A stretch of 64,000 bases of DNA from Alloyangia pacifica (lineage in GTDB: Bacteria > Pseudomonadota > Alphaproteobacteria > Rhodobacterales > Rhodobacteraceae). The position numbers and the translations under genes were made by a program. Positions 32,880-41,905 of this stretch are shown here, in pieces. How positions within the stretch are numbered: the first letter of the stretch is position 1; each line of letters starts with the position of its first letter. The stretch covers positions 1 through 64,000 of the forward strand of contig NZ_JAIVKX010000022.1 of the NCBI RefSeq assembly GCF_020524285.1, in the 5' to 3' direction. The notes beneath the pieces were generated by a model, which saw nothing but the letters and a program-made list of their open reading frames with translations, was not told the DNA's origin and searched no databases.

Positions 32880-35177
32880 ATGGCCAAGGACGATTTCACC
32901 GGAAGACCCTCTCGAGCGGCGGGCGGCTGGGGCGCGCTGAAGAGCGTCGGCAAGCACCTCATGGGCAGCGGCGTGCCGCTGCGCGGGGCGCAGACCCTGC
33001 TGCGCGCCAACCAGGAGGACGGGTTTGACTGCCCCGGCTGCGCCTGGGGCGATCCGGAGCATCGCTCGTCCTTCGAGTTCTGCGAAAACGGCGTGAAGGC
33101 CGTCGCCTGGGAGGCGACGCGGGCGCGGGCGACGCCGGAGTTCTTTGCCGAGCACAGCGTAAGCGAGTTGCGGAGCTGGAGCGATTATGACCTCGAGCAC
33201 CAGGGCCGGCTGACCGAGCCGATGCGCTACAACGCCGAGACCGACCGCTACGAGGCGGTGAGCTGGGAAACCGCCTTCGAGGGCATCGGCGCGGCGCTGC
33301 GCGGGCTCGATCACCCGGATCAGGCCGAGTTCTACACCTCGGGCCGGGCCAGCAACGAGGCGGCCTTTCTCTACCAGACCTTCGTGCGGCTTTTCGGGAC
33401 CAACAATTTTCCCGACTGTTCGAACATGTGCCACGAGGCCAGCGGCGTTGCGCTGAACGCGGCCATCGGCATCGGCAAGGGCACGGTGCGGCTCGAGGAT
33501 TTCGAGCTGGCGGATGCGATTTTCGTCGTCGGGCAGAACCCCGGCACCAATCATCCGCGGATGCTGGCCGACCTGCGACGGGCCACGGCGCGCGGCGCCC
33601 GGGTGGTGGCGGTCAATACGCTGAAGGAAAAGGGCCTGAAGCGCTTTGCCGACCCGCAGGACAAGCTCGAGATGCTGAGCGGTGGCAGCAAGCCGACGTC
33701 GACCGACTTCCTGAGCCCGCGGCTCGGCGGCGACATGGCGCTGTTCCGCGGCATGGCCAAGGAGATCCTTGCCGAGGATGATCTGGCCCGCGCCGAAGGG
33801 CGCGCGCCGGTGCTGGACGATGCCTTCCTGGCGGAGCATTGCGACGGGCTCGACGCCTGGCGCGCCGAGGTGGAGGCGACGCCCTGGGCGCAGGTGCTGG
33901 AGCAGTCCGGCCTGAGCCGCGAGGAGATCCGCCATGCCGCCGAGGTCTACATGTCCTCGGGGCGGGTGATCCTGACCTGGGCGATGGGCATCACCCAGCA
34001 CCGGCACTCGGTGGCGACGATCCGCGAGATGGTCAACGTGATGTTCCTTCGCGGCAACATCGGGCGACCCGGGGCCGGTCTCTGCCCGGTGCGCGGCCAT
34101 TCCAACGTGCAGGGCGACCGCACGGTCGGGATCAACGAGCGCCCCTCGGACGACTTCCTCGACGCGATGGAGCGCGAACTCGGCGTGGCGATGCCGCGCG
34201 CGCCTGGCCACAACGTGCTGGGGGCGATCGGGGCGATGCTCGACGGGCGGGCCCGGGCCTTCGTCGCGCTGGGGGGCAACTTCGCCCGCGCCACCCCCGA
34301 CAGCGCGCTGATCGCCGAGGCAATGCAACGGCTCGAGCTGACGGTCAGCATCGCCACCAAGCTCAACCACAGCCACCTGCTGACCGGGCGGCAGTCCTAT
34401 CTGCTGCCCTGTCTCGGGCGCACCGAGATCGACCGCAATGCGCAAGGAGCGCGGCAGATCGTGACGGTGGAGGACTCGATGAGCATGGTGCATGGCTCGG
34501 GCGGCTTCAATCCGCCCGCGAGCCCGGCGCTGAAGTCCGAGGTCGGCATCGTCGCGGGGATCGCGGCGGCGACGGTGGGCTCGAAGGTGGTGGACTGGGG
34601 CGCGATGGCCGGGGACTACGACCTGATCCGCGCGACCATCGCCCGCGTGCTGCCCGACTTCGGCGACTTCAACGCCGCGGTGCGCAGCCCCGGCGGCTTC
34701 CACCTGCGCAACCGCGCGGCGGAGCGGATCTGGCGCACCGCCTCGGGCCACGCCTGTTTTGGCACCCATGCGCTGCCGCAGGCGACGGAATGGCAGCGCG
34801 CGCGCCGCGAGGCGCGCTGCTTCGTGCTGCAGACCTTCCGCTCGCACGACCAGTACAACACGACGGTCTACGCCATGGATGACCGCTATCGCGGCGTCTT
34901 CAACGGGCGGCGTGTGGTGTTCATGCACCACGCCGACGTGCGGATGCTGGGGCTGGGGGCCGGCGCGACGGTCACCCTGCGCGGGCTGCATGACGACGGG
35001 GTGGCGCGGGTGCTCGAGGGCTACCGTGTGGTGCCCTATGACATTCCGCGCGGCTGCCTGGCGGGCTACTACCCCGAGATGAACGCGCTGGTGCCGCATG
35101 GGGTCTTCGGCGATGGCAGCGACACCCCGGCGTCGAAATCGGTGCTGGTGCGGGTGGAGGCGGGCGCCTCGTCCTGA
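32880..35177 (+). CDS. FdhF/YdeP-family molybdopterin oxidoreductase (formate dehydrogenase-like)
   Basis: A 765-residue protein of the bis-MGD molybdoenzyme family. The N-terminus has FDCPGCAWGD (Cys51, Cys54) and FEFCENG (Cys68), the YdeP-type iron-sulfur region; FPDCSNMCHEASG contains the residues around the metal site. NPGTNHPRML and NIGRPGAGLCPVRGHSNVQGDR are typical cofactor-binding loops. No Tat signal is seen, so it is cytoplasmic. YdeP proteins are linked to acid tolerance in enterobacteria; formate is the assumed but rarely proven substrate. Co-transcription with fdhD supports need for a sulfurated cofactor. Confidence 0.9.
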   Translation: MAKDDFTGRPSRAAGGWGALKSVGKHLMGSGVPLRGAQTLLRANQEDGFDCPGCAWGDPEHRSSFEFCENGVKAVAWEATRARATPEFFAEHSVSELRSWSDYDLEHQGRLTEPMRYNAETDRYEAVSWETAFEGIGAALRGLDHPDQAEFYTSGRASNEAAFLYQTFVRLFGTNNFPDCSNMCHEASGVALNAAIGIGKGTVRLEDFELADAIFVVGQNPGTNHPRMLADLRRATARGARVVAVNTLKEKGLKRFADPQDKLEMLSGGSKPTSTDFLSPRLGGDMALFRGMAKEILAEDDLARAEGRAPVLDDAFLAEHCDGLDAWRAEVEATPWAQVLEQSGLSREEIRHAAEVYMSSGRVILTWAMGITQHRHSVATIREMVNVMFLRGNIGRPGAGLCPVRGHSNVQGDRTVGINERPSDDFLDAMERELGVAMPRAPGHNVLGAIGAMLDGRARAFVALGGNFARATPDSALIAEAMQRLELTVSIATKLNHSHLLTGRQSYLLPCLGRTEIDRNAQGARQIVTVEDSMSMVHGSGGFNPPASPALKSEVGIVAGIAAATVGSKVVDWGAMAGDYDLIRATIARVLPDFGDFNAAVRSPGGFHLRNRAAERIWRTASGHACFGTHALPQATEWQRARREARCFVLQTFRSHDQYNTTVYAMDDRYRGVFNGRRVVFMHHADVRMLGLGAGATVTLRGLHDDGVARVLEGYRVVPYDIPRGCLAGYYPEMNALVPHGVFGDGSDTPASKSVLVRVEAGASS

Positions 35178-35374
35178 ACTTGCGCTGGGGGACCGCGCGG
35201 CGTTTGCTTGGAGGTGGCTGTCGTGGGCGCGCAGCGGGCTGGGCGGCGAACATGGCGCAAGGTCTGCTGGCGGGACTGCGGCGATCCCGCCGCAGGGACG
35301 AGGGTGGGGCGGTTCGGTGACTTGATCGCCGGGCGCGAGGCAATAAATGTTCTGCATCCGGCCGAGGAACGCCC

Positions 35375-36718
35375 ATGCCCGAAGACCTGCCGCCCCGCAT
35401 CGCGCCCGCCACCCAGCCGCTTGGCATGCTGGCCAGCCTCCGGGCCGCGCGCAGCAACGTGCTGCGGATCATCCCCGAGATCGCCTACACCCAGCCGATC
35501 GTCACCGGCACCACCGGCCACGCCCGCTGGCACATGGTGCAGGGTCCCGAGGGGATGAAGCGGCTGTTCCTCGACAACGTCGACAACTACCCCAAGTCCG
35601 AGGTCATGCTGCGCATGCTGCGGCCGGCGGTGGGCGACAGCCTGTTCACCTCGGAAGGCGCGCAGTGGCGCTGGCAGCGCCGGGCCATCGCCCCGGTCTT
35701 CGCCGCACGCAACGTCGAGGCCTTGGCGCCGGTGATGACCGCCACCGCGGAGCGCGCCTGCGCGCGGCTGGACGGGGTGGGAAGCGCCGAGATGGTGGCC
35801 GAGATGCTCTCGGCGACCTTCGACGTGATCTGCGACGTGGCCCTCTCGGGGCGCGAGCATTTCGACGCCGAGACCTATGGCGCCGCGATCACCCGCTATT
35901 TCCTGACGGTGGGGCGGGCATCGCTGCTCGACTTTCTCGAGGTGCCGCCCTGGGTGCCGCGCCCGGCCGAACTGTTCGGGCGCGGGGCGGTGAAGACCAT
36001 GCACGCGATGGTGGCCCGCGCCATCGAGGCGCGGCGGCGCGAGGCGACCGGGGCGGCGGACGATCTGCTCGACCACATGCTCGCGGCGCGCGACCCGGAG
36101 AGCGGACGCACCATGTCGCCACAGGATCTGCTGCACAACATGCAGTTCTTCATCGTCGCCGGGCACGAGACCACGGCGCTGTCGCTGGCCTGGGCGCTCT
36201 ACCTGCTGGCCCATGACGAGCCGGCGCAGGCCCGGGCGCGGGAGGAGGCGCGGGACGTGCTGCAGGGCGGCCGCTGCGGCCACGAGGAGCTGGAGCGGAT
36301 GCCGGGGATCACCGCGGTGCTCGACGAGACCATGCGGCTCTACCCGCCGGTGGGCATGCTGGCGCGCAACGTGCGCGCGGTCGACACGCTCTACGATCGC
36401 GAGATCCGCCCGCGCGAGACGATCTTCGTCAACACCTGGGCGCTGCATCGCCACCATGCCTACTGGGAGCGGCCCGACCATTTCGATCCCACGCGCTTCG
36501 GCTCCGGCGCAACGATCGACCGCTACCTGCACATGCCGTTCGGGGCCGGGCCGCGCATCTGCGTCGGCGCGAACTTCGCCATGATGCAGGCGGGGATCAT
36601 CCTCGCGACGCTGCTGTCGCGCTACCGCTTCGCGCCGAAGGGGCCGCGCCCCGAGCCGATCATGCACATGACGGTGCGCCCCGACCCCGGCGTCACGCTG
36701 GAGGTCACGCCGCTCTAG
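35375..36718 (+). CDS. Cytochrome P450
   Basis: A 447-residue haem monooxygenase. The haem ligand is Cys396 in FGAGPRICVG; the I-helix oxygen-activating motif is AGHETT (262-267); Glu318-x2-Arg321 (ETMR) forms the K-helix pair. FTSEGAQWRWQRR in the C-helix is reminiscent of CYP102/CYP4-like chains that often act on fatty acids or terpenoids. No signal or membrane anchor is seen, as expected for bacterial class I enzymes. No ferredoxin or ferredoxin reductase gene is adjacent, so electron partners must come from elsewhere. It lies 197 bp after the YdeP gene. Confidence 0.93.
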   Translation: MPEDLPPRIAPATQPLGMLASLRAARSNVLRIIPEIAYTQPIVTGTTGHARWHMVQGPEGMKRLFLDNVDNYPKSEVMLRMLRPAVGDSLFTSEGAQWRWQRRAIAPVFAARNVEALAPVMTATAERACARLDGVGSAEMVAEMLSATFDVICDVALSGREHFDAETYGAAITRYFLTVGRASLLDFLEVPPWVPRPAELFGRGAVKTMHAMVARAIEARRREATGAADDLLDHMLAARDPESGRTMSPQDLLHNMQFFIVAGHETTALSLAWALYLLAHDEPAQARAREEARDVLQGGRCGHEELERMPGITAVLDETMRLYPPVGMLARNVRAVDTLYDREIRPRETIFVNTWALHRHHAYWERPDHFDPTRFGSGATIDRYLHMPFGAGPRICVGANFAMMQAGIILATLLSRYRFAPKGPRPEPIMHMTVRPDPGVTLEVTPL

Positions 36719-37090
36719 CGGCGAGGGCCGCCGCCCGGGGCGCGGCCTCGGCCGGGGCGTGCCGGACCCTGCGCGCGACACGCCGAAGGACGGGATCGCC
36801 CGGGCGCCTTGCCTGTCCATTGGCAAGGACAGGACCGCTCACCGGGGGCTCTCTGGAGACATGTGCAGGGATTTTCGGGGGAGGGTCCGGCGTGTTTTGG
36901 GCGAACGTGGTTTGGGCGAACGCCTCGCGAAGTCCAACGCGCGAGCCGGCCTTTCGGTTTCATGAGCCTGACTCATGCCGGTGATGAGCGACACGGCGTT
37001 GGACAAACGTGTTCGGCGCCACACCCTTCCTGCCAAAGTCGCGCGCCCGGAGCTCGTCGCGCGACGCCCCATCGACAGGAAGGAACTCCG
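36719..37090. other. Gene-free leader region before paoA-like gene
   Basis: 372 bp with no credible gene. It holds two direct copies of TTTGGGCGAACG (36896-36907 and 36911-36922, period 15), about 170 bp before the paoA-like start, which might be activator or repressor sites for the downstream operon. Confidence 0.5.
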
Positions 37091-37753
37091 ATGTCCCCAC
37101 CCATCGAATTCGAACTTCGCCGCCGGACGCTGATGGCCGGAAGCGCGGCGATTGCCATGAGCGCCGCCGCCGGGCAGCGCGGCGCGGCGCAGTCCGCCGC
37201 CCCCGCGGCCGCGCCGGTCGGTCCCGAGAGCACCTCGGTCAGGCTGATGGTGAACGGCGAAGAGCGCGAGTTGACGGTCGACAACCGCACCACGCTGCTC
37301 GACGCGCTTCGCGAGCAGCTGCAGCTCACCGGCACCAAGAAGGGCTGCGACCACGGCCAATGCGGCGCCTGCACCTGCACGGTCAACGGCCAGCGCATCA
37401 ACTCGTGCCTGTCGCTGGCGGTGATGCACGACGGCGACGAGGTGCAGACCATCGAGGGCATCGGCACGCCCGAGCGGATGGACCCGATGCAGGCGGCCTT
37501 CGTCGAGAATGACGGCTTCCAGTGCGGCTATTGCACGCCGGGCCAGATCACCTCGGCGAAATCGGTGATCGAGGAGATCCGCGCCGGCATCCCCAGCCAT
37601 GTCACCGGCGATCTGACCGCCGAGATCGCGCTGACCGACGCGGAGATCCGCGAGCGCATGTCGGGCAACATCTGCCGCTGCGGCGCCTATGCGAACATTC
37701 TCGCCGCCATCACCCAAGTCGCCGAGCAGGCCGCCGAAGGAGACGAGGCATGA
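37091..37753 (+). CDS. paoA: Periplasmic aldehyde oxidoreductase, [2Fe-2S] subunit (PaoA/YagT-like)
   Basis: A 220-residue small subunit of a xanthine-oxidase-family enzyme. A twin-arginine signal ([18 protein letters not shown]) directs export; since the other two subunits lack signals, the folded trimer is expected to ride on it. The first cluster is [12 protein letters not shown] plus the later Cys of INSC; the second is CGYCTPGQ and NICRCGAY. In E. coli PaoABC oxidises aromatic aldehydes in the periplasm. AAGGAAC precedes the ATG. The stop overlaps the FAD subunit start by four bases. Confidence 0.92.
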   Translation: MSPPIEFELRRRTLMAGSAAIAMSAAAGQRGAAQSAAPAAAPVGPESTSVRLMVNGEERELTVDNRTTLLDALREQLQLTGTKKGCDHGQCGACTCTVNGQRINSCLSLAVMHDGDEVQTIEGIGTPERMDPMQAAFVENDGFQCGYCTPGQITSAKSVIEEIRAGIPSHVTGDLTAEIALTDAEIRERMSGNICRCGAYANILAAITQVAEQAAEGDEA

Positions 37754-38700
37754 GAGCGTTTTCCTACGAGAAGGTGAGCGACCCGGCACAGGCCGCGGCG
37801 CGCGCCGCCGAGGTGGAGGGGGCCAAGTTCCTCGCCGGCGGCACCAACCTGCTGGACCTGATGAAGCTCGAGATCGAGCGCCCGGCGCATGTGATCGACG
37901 TCAACGGGCTCGGCCTCGACGAGATTACCGAGACCGACGAGGGCGGGCTGCGCATCGGCGCGCTGGTGACCAACACCGCGCTCTCGGCGGACGCGCGAAT
38001 CCGGCGCGACTACCCGGTGCTGACGCGGGCGATTGCCGCGGGGGCCTCGGGGCAGCTGCGCAACAAGGCGACGACGGGCGGCAACCTGCTGCAGCGCACG
38101 CGCTGCCCGTATTTCTACGACACCGCCCAGCCCTGCAACAAACGTGCGCCGGGTTCCGGCTGCGCGGCGTTGAGCGAGGGGGCGTTCTCGCGCCAGCTTG
38201 GCGTGATCGGCACCTCTGACGCCTGCATCGCCACGCATCCGTCGGACATGGCGGTGGGCATGCGGGTGCTCGACGCGATGGTCGAGACGGTGACCCCCGA
38301 GGGCATGACCCGGACCATCCCGCTCGAAGAGTTCCACCTGCTGCCCGGCGACACGCCGGAGCAGGAGAGCGCGCTGATGCCGGGCGAGCTGATCACCGCG
38401 GTGACCCTGCCCGCGCCGGTGGGCGGCGAACAGAAGTACCACAAGGTACGGGACCGCGCGTCCTATGCCTTTGCACTGGTCTCGGTGGCGCTGATCCGTC
38501 AGCCCGACGGCACCGGCCGCGTGGCGCTTGGCGGTGTCGCGCCGAAGCCATGGCGCAGCGCGGCCGCCGACGCCGAGTTGCCCAACGGCGCGGCGGCGGT
38601 GATGGCCGAGCTGCTCGGCGGCGCGCGCCCGACCGAGGAGAACGCCTTCAAGATCACCCTGGCCGAGCGCACGCTCGCGGCCATGCTGGCAGAGGAGTGA
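37750..38700 (+). CDS. paoB: Aldehyde oxidoreductase, FAD and [4Fe-4S] subunit (PaoB/YagS-like)
   Basis: A 316-residue flavoprotein with the PP-loop-like [13 protein letters not shown] for FAD pyrophosphate. The stretch from TRCPYFYD through PCNKR to GSGCAAL supplies the extra cysteines that bind a [4Fe-4S] cluster in PaoB, unusual among xanthine oxidase relatives. It takes electrons from the molybdenum and iron-sulfur subunits and passes them to an acceptor. The length is almost that of E. coli PaoB (318). The start overlaps the paoA stop (ATGA), and paoC follows after four bases. Confidence 0.92.
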   Translation: MRAFSYEKVSDPAQAAARAAEVEGAKFLAGGTNLLDLMKLEIERPAHVIDVNGLGLDEITETDEGGLRIGALVTNTALSADARIRRDYPVLTRAIAAGASGQLRNKATTGGNLLQRTRCPYFYDTAQPCNKRAPGSGCAALSEGAFSRQLGVIGTSDACIATHPSDMAVGMRVLDAMVETVTPEGMTRTIPLEEFHLLPGDTPEQESALMPGELITAVTLPAPVGGEQKYHKVRDRASYAFALVSVALIRQPDGTGRVALGGVAPKPWRSAAADAELPNGAAAVMAELLGGARPTEENAFKITLAERTLAAMLAEE

Positions 38701-38704
38701 CGCC

Positions 38705-40891
38705 ATGAAATTCGACAAAGCAGCAGGCGAGAACACCCTGTTCGACAATGCCGAGGTCGTCGGGCGCCCGACGCACCGCGTCGATGGCCCGCTGAAGGTC
38801 ACCGGCACCGCGCCCTATGCCTACGAGCGTCACGACGTGGCCGAGGGCCAGCTCTACGGCTACCCGCTGGGCAGCGCGATCGGCCACGGCCGGATCGTGT
38901 CGATGGATGCCGAGGCCGCGCGCAATTCGCCCGGCGTGCGGGCGGTTGTCACCACTCTGGAGATCGATCCGCTCGAGAAGGGCATGAACAACGTCGCGCG
39001 CCTTTTTGGCGGCGCCGAGGTGCAGCACTATCATCAGGCGATTGCCGTGGTGGTGGCCGACAGCTTCGAGCAGGCGCGTGCAGCGGCCTCGCTGATCGAG
39101 GTCGAGTACGAAAAGGGCGATCCCGAGGACTACGATCTTGGCGCCGCCTTCGAGCGGCTTCAGGGCTCGGGCGAGATGGACACCGACACCGGCGATGTCG
39201 AGTCCGCCCTGTCCGGCGCGGCGGTGATGCTCGACGAGATGTACCATACGCCCTCGCACTCGCACATGGCGATGGAGCCGCATGCCTCGGTCGTCGACTG
39301 GTCGGACGGAGACCGGATGACCGTCTGGACCTCGAACCAGATGATCAACTGGAACCACGGCTCGCTGGCCACCACCTTCGGGCTCGACAAGGAGAAGATC
39401 CGCGTCGAGAGCCCGTATATCGGTGGCGGCTTCGGCGGCAAGCTGTGGCTGCGCGCCGACGCGGTTCTGGCGGCGCTCGGCTCGCGCGCGGCGGGGGCCC
39501 CGGTGAAGGTGGCGCTGCCGCGCCCGATGATCATGAACAACACCACGCACCGTTCCGAGACCGTGCAGCGCATCCGCATGGCGGCGGGCGAGGACGGCAA
39601 GCTGACCGGCATCTGGCACGAGGCGGCCTCGCACACGCTGCCCGATGGCCGGGGCGAGAACGCCACGGCGCAGACGCCGTATTTCTATGCCTCGGAGGCT
39701 ATTCGGACCAAGCACCACACCGTCTCCATGTCGCTGCCCGAGTCCGCCGACATGCGGGCGCCGGGCGAGGCCTCGGGCCTGATGGCGCTGGAGATCGCGA
39801 TGGACGAGATGGCGGAGAAGCTGGGCATGGACCCGGTGGCGTTCCGCAAGCTGAACGACACGCAGGTGAACCCGTCGAACCCGGATCAGAGGTTCTCGGA
39901 CCGGCATTTCGTCGAGTGCCTAGAGCGCGGCGCCGCGACCTTCGGCTGGGCCGATCGCAACACCGCGCCGGGCGCGACGCGCGACGGCCAGTGGCTGATC
40001 GGGCATGGCGTGGCCGGGGCCTATCGCGGCGCGCTGGTGCTGCCGTCGGGGGCACGGGCGCTGCTCGAGGGCGGCAAGCTGGTGGTCGAGACAGACATGA
40101 CCGATATCGGCACCGGATCTTACACCATCCTCGCGCAGACCGCCGCCGAGACCATGGGGCTCACCCTCGATGACATCGAGATGCGCATGGGCAACAGCGC
40201 CTTCCCGGTGTCCTCGGGCTCGGGCGGCCAGTTCGGCGCGGCCTCCTCCTCGGCGGGGGTCTACGCCGCCTGCATGGCGCTGCGCGCGCGCATTGCCGAA
40301 GAGCTCGGCGTCGAGGAGCCGGAGTTCCGCGAAGGCCGGGTGATCGCCGGGAACACCAACCGCGCGCTGTCGGAGCTGGAAGGCGAGATCGACGCGGTGG
40401 ATTCCATCGAGTGGGGCGACTTCCAGGACGAGTACCAGATGGCCACCTTCGGCGCGCATTTCGTCGAGGTCGGGGTGCATGCCGGCACCGGCGAGACGCG
40501 GGTGCGGCGGATGCTGGCGGTCTGCGACTCCGGGCGCATCCTCAACCCGGTGACCGCGCGCAGCCAGGTGATCGGCGGCATGACCATGGCGGTCGGCGCG
40601 GCGCTCTCGGAGGATATGGCGCTGGACAGCGGACGCGGCATGTTCGCCAACCACGACCTCGCGGGCTACGAGGTGGCAGTGCATGCCGACATCCCCGAGC
40701 AGGAGGTGATCTTCCTCGACACGCTCGACCCGGTGGCCTCGCCGCTGAAGGCCAAGGGCGTCGGCGAGCTGGGGGTCTGCGGCGTGGCCGCAGCGGTGGC
40801 GAATGCCGTCTACAACGCCACCGGCGTGCGGGTGCGCGACTATCCGGTGACGCTCGACAAGCTGATCGGTGGGCTGCCCCCGCTCGGCTGA
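38705..40891 (+). CDS. paoC: Aldehyde oxidoreductase, molybdenum cofactor subunit (PaoC/YagR-like)
   Basis: A 728-residue catalytic subunit binding a molybdopterin cytosine dinucleotide-type cofactor. GRPTHRVDGPLKVTGTAPYA opens the family; GGGFGGKLW and SGSGGQFGAA are cofactor loops, and Glu688 (KGVGELG) is the catalytic base near the C-terminus, as in PaoC. Substrates are expected to be aromatic or aliphatic aldehydes. No XdhC/PaoD-type cofactor-sulfurating gene follows, so the chaperone must be encoded elsewhere. A seven-base tandem repeat overlaps its stop codon. Confidence 0.93.
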   Translation: MKFDKAAGENTLFDNAEVVGRPTHRVDGPLKVTGTAPYAYERHDVAEGQLYGYPLGSAIGHGRIVSMDAEAARNSPGVRAVVTTLEIDPLEKGMNNVARLFGGAEVQHYHQAIAVVVADSFEQARAAASLIEVEYEKGDPEDYDLGAAFERLQGSGEMDTDTGDVESALSGAAVMLDEMYHTPSHSHMAMEPHASVVDWSDGDRMTVWTSNQMINWNHGSLATTFGLDKEKIRVESPYIGGGFGGKLWLRADAVLAALGSRAAGAPVKVALPRPMIMNNTTHRSETVQRIRMAAGEDGKLTGIWHEAASHTLPDGRGENATAQTPYFYASEAIRTKHHTVSMSLPESADMRAPGEASGLMALEIAMDEMAEKLGMDPVAFRKLNDTQVNPSNPDQRFSDRHFVECLERGAATFGWADRNTAPGATRDGQWLIGHGVAGAYRGALVLPSGARALLEGGKLVVETDMTDIGTGSYTILAQTAAETMGLTLDDIEMRMGNSAFPVSSGSGGQFGAASSSAGVYAACMALRARIAEELGVEEPEFREGRVIAGNTNRALSELEGEIDAVDSIEWGDFQDEYQMATFGAHFVEVGVHAGTGETRVRRMLAVCDSGRILNPVTARSQVIGGMTMAVGAALSEDMALDSGRGMFANHDLAGYEVAVHADIPEQEVIFLDTLDPVASPLKAKGVGELGVCGVAAAVANAVYNATGVRVRDYPVTLDKLIGGLPPLG

Positions 40892-40913
40892 CGGCTGACG
40901 GCTGACGGCTGAC
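40886..40913. repeat. Heptanucleotide tandem repeat at the paoC stop
   Basis: Four exact copies of GGCTGAC. The first copy supplies the last Gly codon and the TGA stop of paoC, so gain or loss of units would leave the protein unchanged. Confidence 0.9.
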
Positions 40914-40935
40914 GGCGGCGATCCGATCTTACGTG

Positions 40936-40965
40936 CGACCCCGCGGGCCCTGCCCTGCGGGGTCG
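40936..40965 (+). terminator. Terminator-like hairpin after paoABC
   Basis: CGACCCCGC (40936-40944) pairs with GCGGGGTCG (40957-40965) and is followed by TTGCGTTCT. It lies 44 bp after the paoC stop. Confidence 0.65.
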
Positions 40966-41074
40966 TTGCGTTCTGGGCGTGGCGTCGCTGCGGGGGTCAT
41001 GAAAGCTTCACTTGTCTTGGCGCGGTCGCCGCAGCATCGGAGGGGCGAAGACATGCCTTGCGAAAGAGACCTCC

Positions 41075-41905
41075 ATGCCCTTGCTTTCCCTTGAGACCGC
41101 CCTTCCCGACACCGCCTCCGAGGGGCTGCGCGCCATGGCGCGGGCGGCGCTGGCCGGGGGCGAGGTGGCCCGCGGCACCCTGCGCCGGCGCGACACCGGC
41201 GAGATGGTGCTCAAGGGCCGCCAAGACTACCAGACGCAGGGCGATTTGCAGACCGAAGCGGTGATCGTCAAGGCGCTGAAGGCGGCCTTCCCCGGTTGCG
41301 GCATCATGGGCGAGGAGCAGGTGGGCGACCGCGCGGCGGACGCAGACCGGCCGACCTTTGTCATCGACCCGATCGACGGCACGACGAACTACGCCTGGGG
41401 CATCCCGCATTTCGGCGTGGTTATCACCCGGCTCGAGCGCGGCGAGGTGGTGGCGGGCGTCACCTATGATCCGATGATGGGCGAGATGTTCGCCGCCGAG
41501 AAGGGGCAGGGGGCCTGGCTCAACGGCGCCCGGCTCGATGCCACCGGCGGCGGAGACGTCGAGAACTCGGTGATCGGGGCGGGGCTGCCGGTCCGCGGGC
41601 AGGTGCAGAGCGTAAGCGAGGAGACCTACCATGCCGCGCTGCGCCGGGCGATGGACAGCACGGCGGGGGTGCGGCGGCTGGGAAGCTCGGCGCTGTCGAT
41701 CGCCTATGTGGCGGCGGGGCGGCTCGACGGCTTCTTTGAGGACATGCTGTCACTGGTCGATTACGGCGCCTCGGTGCTGATCCTGCGCGAGGCGGGCGGC
41801 GTGGTCACCGGCTTCGACGGCGGCGACATCCGCAGCCCCGGCGCCATCCTTGCGGGCAGCGCCGGGATGCATCCCTGGCTTCTGGAGGGCTTCGCCGCGG
41901 GCTAG
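41075..41905 (+). CDS. Inositol monophosphatase-family phosphatase
   Basis: A 276-residue Mg2+-dependent phosphatase. GEE (79-81) and DPIDGTT (98-104) are metal-binding motifs; the C-terminal VDYGASVLILREAGG carries the last Asp. The family dephosphorylates inositol 1-phosphate, histidinol phosphate, fructose 1,6-bisphosphate or 3'-phosphoadenosine nucleotides. The start at 41075 follows AAAGAGAC. It is convergent with a glycerophosphodiesterase gene, overlapping its end by four bases. The pairing suggests handling of phosphoinositol or other sugar phosphates, which is inference. Confidence 0.88.
   Translation: MPLLSLETALPDTASEGLRAMARAALAGGEVARGTLRRRDTGEMVLKGRQDYQTQGDLQTEAVIVKALKAAFPGCGIMGEEQVGDRAADADRPTFVIDPIDGTTNYAWGIPHFGVVITRLERGEVVAGVTYDPMMGEMFAAEKGQGAWLNGARLDATGGGDVENSVIGAGLPVRGQVQSVSEETYHAALRRAMDSTAGVRRLGSSALSIAYVAAGRLDGFFEDMLSLVDYGASVLILREAGGVVTGFDGGDIRSPGAILAGSAGMHPWLLEGFAAG

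Noticed and set aside
31929-35357. Very long antisense frame (over 1,100 codons) opposite fdhD and the YdeP-type gene
   Set aside because: It mirrors strongly biased GC-rich genes; its translation is rich in Arg, His, Gly and Ala without any family motif, while the other strand encodes clear enzymes.
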